This document shows, one piece after another, positions 60,001 to 64,000 of a stretch of DNA of 64,000 bases (position 1 is the stretch's first letter; every line of letters starts with the position of its first letter). Location: contig NC_053145.1 in the NCBI RefSeq assembly GCF_016808335.1, positions 28,097,120 through 28,161,119 on the forward strand, read 5' to 3'. The notes below the pieces were generated by a model, which had not been told where the DNA came from, did not search any database, and was given only the letters and a program-made list of their open reading frames with translations. The translations under genes were made by a program, and so were the position numbers. Source of the stretch: Panicum virgatum (lineage: Eukaryota; Streptophyta; Magnoliopsida; Poales; Poaceae).

Positions 60001-63000
60001 CTTGAGTTGAGTTAGGAATAGAATAGAGGAAGAAATAGAAAGGAACCCTTTACCCAAGCCCAACCCACCTCTCCTTGCGGCCCACTCTCTCTTTCTTCTT
60101 GCCTACAGCCCACCAGCTCCCCTCTCGGCCCGCCTGGCGCGCAGCGGCCCAGCTCCTCCCGCGGGCCCAGCAACTCGCCTGGTCCAGCATCCCGCAGCCC
60201 AGCAACGCTTACCCTCACGCCTCCCCGCTAGCGCGCACGGCCCGTCTCCCGGTCGGTCTGCCCCACACGCGCCCGAGCCCAGCGCATCGCGCGCTCGCCT
60301 CCGCTGACGGGCCGGCCCCGCATGTCAGCTCCCTCTGCCCCCCTTCCCTTCATTCCCCAGCGAGCTAACCGAGCCGAGCATCCCGGTGAGATCCTCGCCC
60401 GCGTGCCCCACGGCATGGATGCCCAGATCCCGCCCGGCCTTTAATTGGCCCCCCCCCCCCCCGCGGAACCCCTGCACCCTCACCTCCACGCCCTTGCCGC
60501 CGTCTTCGCCTAGCTCCGCCGCGCAGGATCCTCTGCGCCGCTGCGGACCGGCCGCACCACCACCTCCTAGTCACCGCCGAGCACCATAGCGGCCTTGCCT
60601 CAATGCCAGGAGTGACCCCGAGGCCTCCCCGCACGACCCCAGTACCTGCAATGGCCGGGATTTCCCCGGAGCGCCGCCGCAGGTAAGTGGTCAGCCGCCC
60701 GATTTCTCGCCGCCGGCGACACCTGAAGCCCCCCTTGACCCCGTAGCCACTCCACAACACCTCCAGGAGTCAAACCAAGGGGATCTGAGGGCCAGAGATG
60801 CCCAGCAGCGGCCCCTTCCTCGAGCTCCGCCGTGCGCCGCCGCCGGCCTACGACGACAACCCCCCTGCACGGCCTCCCCTTCGACTCGAGCCCTCGGTGA
60901 GCTACATCCCAGCCCCATCTTGCTTTCTGCGCTAGATTTCGTAGCCCAAGCGCACCGTAAGGGCCGAAACACGCCAGCGCCGGCGAGCCCTGCGCCGCCG
61001 AGCCGCCATCTTCGGCGAGCATTCCGCTCGGAGCCCCAAACCACCTCCACAACACCACCAGTGGGTTACGCATGCCGCTGGCTACCTCCCCGGCCAAACC
61101 ACGGCCCAAACCGAGCCCTAGGTCGCCACCTTGGCCTTCTCCGGTCATGCGCCGCCGCAGAACAGGGAGTTCCGGCGAGCCGCGCCGCCTCTTTGCCCGT
61201 GGCCGCCCGATCCTGAAACAACGGCCCCGATTAGAATGTGGGCCGATCCGATCTGATCCGCCAGATCGCGATCCGACGGCCCAGAATTGAAGATACCGGT
61301 TCGGCCCGCTCTTTTTGCATAAGAGTCCCCCACCTTCCTTGATATCAACCCGCGCTCCGTCCAGTTCAAAAGAAATTCCAACCAGGCCCTGTTTTATTCA
61401 CTTAGGACCCTAAGTTTTCCAGAAATCGAACCCGCCGTCCAGACATGTGGTTTTTGCACGTTAGACCCTAGAACTAAGGTTTAATTATGTTTAGGTCCTC
61501 GGTTTTTGCAGAAAACCCCCAGAAACTCTGTTTTTCTTACAGTTAAGCCCCTAGAACTTGTTTTAGGCCTAGTTTATGCGTTTTAGCTCCGTTTTAGGCG
61601 TTCTTTATGTCCACACGATCGTTGTAACGCGTAGAATAGTTCTAGACTAGTTTTGTTTGCTGTTTTCATGTATTGTTGTACTGTTTCTTAGTTTTTGCTC
61701 TTGTTTGCATGTATGTGTATATGTGGACTTGTTTTGGCATTGCGATCGTGAGTAGAAGTTGAGCTACCGGAGAAGCATCAGTACCAGTACCAGGAGCCAT
61801 CTTCAGAGTAGTTTGAGCAGCAGGAGAACTTTTGAGGAAGGCAAGTATAACATGAACACCACCTATCATTTTAAATACATTTTCATACTGCATTTTAATA
61901 CTGTATGCCTATAAGGACTTTCCTAGCCACTTTATATCCTTTATTATAACCTAAGGAAGTGTGATGAACAACTAGCGTAGCTCACGACTTGTGGGTAAAG
62001 ATGTGCAACCTCTGTAGAGTGTACAACTGGTATACTAGCCATGCTCACGGTTATGAGCGGCCTAGATCCTCCTTTTGATTAGTGGGGTTATCTCCTTCCG
62101 ACCAGGGGGGTGCCTCTCGGGGTTACCTTGGTGGTTTCGGTTTGGTTCTCTGTAGTAACATGATTAATTTTGATTAATTACTATGTAACTGGGTTAATGG
62201 TAATTCATCAACTTGTAGTAATTAGCTTTAATAAAATTTTACCAAGACTTAAAAGCTAATGCAGTTGAGTCAGCCAACCTTAGAGCCACATAGTTTGTGT
62301 TATACTTGTTGAGTACAAGTTGTGTACTCACCCTTGCCTCCTCTCTACTTTTTCCTCTTGGATACGCTACTACTGCTCAGTTCCTGCCGACGCGAGGGAG
62401 TTCGCTCAGCGCTTCCAGGACTACGAGGACTTCTAGGCGTTCGTCTCCCAGTCGACGTCCCTGTGGCGCCCTGCTCAGCTTCGGAGAGTTTTTATCGTAT
62501 TTTGTACTTCGCTTCCGCTGTATCAGACATTTTGTCATTAATGTAATAAATAACATTTGTATTCGCTTTATTATATCTTTTTACGTGATATGTGCTGTGA
62601 TATACTGTTCATTCTGTTGTATATACGTGTGACTTGATCCTGGCACGTATATGATTGCTCGGTTTATGTCCTTTTATAAACCAGGTGTTACACGACTTGT
62701 GTGTAAAGATGTGCAACCTCTGTAGAGTGTAAAACTGGTATACTAGCCGTGCTCACGGTCATGAGCAGCCCAGATCCTCCTTTTGATTAGTGGGGTTATC
62801 TCCTTTTCATTAAGGGGGTTCCCCGGGTGGTTTGGTTTGGTTTGGTTCTTAGTAGTTCGTAATTAATTTTGATTAATTTCTATGTAACTGGGTTTATTGT
62901 AATTCATCCACTTGTAGTAATTAGCTTTAATAAAATTTTGCTAAGATTAAAAGCTAATGCAGTTGAGGCAGCCAACCTTAGAGCCTCATAGTTATTGTTA

Positions 63001-63262
63001 TACTTGTTGAGTAGAAGTTGTGTACTCACTCTTGCGTACTCTACTGTTTTCCTCTTGTTCTCTTTGGGGACACCCTATTGCTGCTCAGTTCCCGGCGATG
63101 CAGAGGAGTTCACCCGGAGCTATCAATAATATGAGGACTTCTAGGCGTTCGTCTCCCAGTCGACGTCCCTGTGGCGCCCAGCTTTCGAGTTTCGTACTTG
63201 TTTTACGCTTCCGCATACTCTGTATCAGACATTTGTCATTTATGTAATAAATAACATTCGTA
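57099..63262 (+). mobile_element. Tekay-type LTR F, interrupted by solo LTR J, 3' end missing
   Basis: Starts TGTAACACCC at 57099 inside the H3 LTR. It is interrupted at 59772-62692 by J and ends at AATAACATTCGTA (63262), about 150 bp short of the expected GGGTGTTACA. Exons alpha (59047-59130, intact donor) and beta (63089-63144, one TAA) are recognisable. No internal region is visible. Confidence 0.85.
59772..62692 (+). mobile_element. Solo LTR J (Tekay type) nested in LTR F
   Basis: TGTAACACCC to CCAGGTGTTACA with target duplication CGACT (59767-59771 and 62693-62697). At 2921 bp it lacks about 500 bp at a junction near 61943 (TTTATTATA joined to ACCTAAGG). It has a run of 14 C at 60449-60462. 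Exon alpha (from 61756) has a TAG and a frameshift; exon beta (62381-62436) is open. Confidence 0.92.
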
Positions 63263-63303
63263 AAACAGGTATGCGGAACTCGGAAGCGTGCTTCCAAGTA
63301 CGA
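63263..63303. other. Filler DNA with inverted-repeat borders at the F/H3 junction
   Basis: AACATTCGTA (63253-63262) and TACGAATGTT (63299-63308) are exact inverse copies flanking the filler. The filler, read on the minus strand, resembles F sequence at 63191-63217 (CGTACTTG ... CGCTTCCG ... CCGCATAC). Confidence 0.75.
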
Positions 63304-64000
63304 ATGTTCATAAGGTTCCAGAACAAGGCAAACATGTCATATCCTGTCAGTGGACCCGGAAGTCACAAGGATCAACCCAAAAGCCCACCTGCCAGAGCCA
63401 AGAGCGTCAAATGAGGAAAGCACCTAGTCCAGAGGCAATGTGGAGCATTGATTTGCAACGTCGGCGAAATGGAGGGCTGAGAGGTCCCAGAGGTAGGCCG
63501 CCCGACCTCCCCCGGGCCGCCCGGCCTGAGATATCAGAATCTGAGGAAGATACACGAAGAACCGACGCCCAGGAGGGATCAGAGTCCACCCACAGAAGGT
63601 CGGTGGCCAGGTGGCACAATCCTAGGTCGGCCGGACTAGGTTGGGCCGCCCGGCCCCACCTTGCAGCCTCTCGGCTCCCGGCTTCATGTGGAAGTTAAGC
63701 ACCGCCTCTACAGTTGCGTGCACCTGGCGCCAACGGCATTACCGACCTTCTACCGACCTTGGAAGCCTATAAATACCACTCTCCCCCTCACTTGTAAACA
63801 CACACTCAAAGGAGCAATTCTCTCTTCTCAAGTCTAGAGTAGGTTAGTAGTTGGGAGTTAGAGTCGAGTCGAGCTTGTCTCGGGGATTCGGAGTCGTCAT
63901 CGGAGCTCGGTAAAGCTCTTGTATCTTTTTGTTTGATTAGTTTTCAATATAAGTTATCTTCTTTATTTACTTGAGTCAGCTTTACTTTCCGCAAGTTTTA
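63304..64000 (+). repeat. Second H3 LTR segment, continues past the window
   Basis: Starts at the position equivalent to 56582 of the first copy (ATGTTCATAAGGTTCC) and runs through the palindrome (63621-63640), TATAAATA (63768-63775) and the leader to the window end. It repeats about 520 bp already present in 56331-57098, so it is a different LTR copy, probably the 3' LTR of H3. Confidence 0.8.

Overview
The window is a stretch of plant nuclear DNA made almost entirely of nested LTR retrotransposons. I see no host gene, tRNA, rRNA or CRISPR array that I could defend. Ty3/gypsy chromovirus (Tekay-like), Tat-lineage and large non-autonomous LTR elements, long GC-rich LTRs with AACCCTAG-type leaders, and heavy nesting point to a large-genome grass, probably panicoid, in a pericentromeric or intergenic retrotransposon block. 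The species cannot be named from the sequence.

Layout, left to right. 1-4243 is the 3' end of Tekay-like element A (broken pol plus 3' LTR), inserted in the antisense ORF of element X. X is probably Tat-lineage; its 3' LTR runs to 17909 and is split by element B. B (5364-17317) is complete: two 3391-bp LTRs with one difference found by eye, TSD ATATC, a tRNA-iMet primer site, and an uninterrupted gag-pol split only by a 110-nt intron. 17910-39131 is a stack of a non-autonomous family H with one gag-like ORF and LTRs of about 1.7 kb. Copy H1 appears to sit inside the gag of copy H2. H1 is interrupted by solo LTR D (20271-27394), itself interrupted by solo LTR E (22761-26253). The LTR of H1 is interrupted by I (28869-33728), a 4.86-kb solo LTR of a second, related family.

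39132-41576 is the degenerate integrase and antisense ORF of Tat-lineage element Y. 41577-42484 is unrecognised. 42485-56330 is an I-type LTR (K) on the minus strand, split by the minus-strand Tekay-like element C (43550-55536, TSD ACTTG, broken pol). 56331-64000 is an H LTR (H3) invaded by Tekay-type LTR F, invaded in turn by solo LTR J (59772-62692). F ends at a scrambled, partly inverted junction, after which a second H LTR resumes.

The most unusual signal is inside the LTRs. The I-type LTRs carry two exon-like segments that join in phase 1 across an intron of about 1 kb with a GC donor. The downstream exon is conserved between I and K mostly through synonymous changes. The Tekay-type LTRs have the same layout: an acidic, glutamine-rich exon, a GCAAGT donor, a 1.05-kb intron, and a short exon ending YEDF-stop. 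A small hairpin with a compensatory base-pair change precedes the second exon in both families. Each LTR, solo LTRs included, may therefore carry a small spliced gene.
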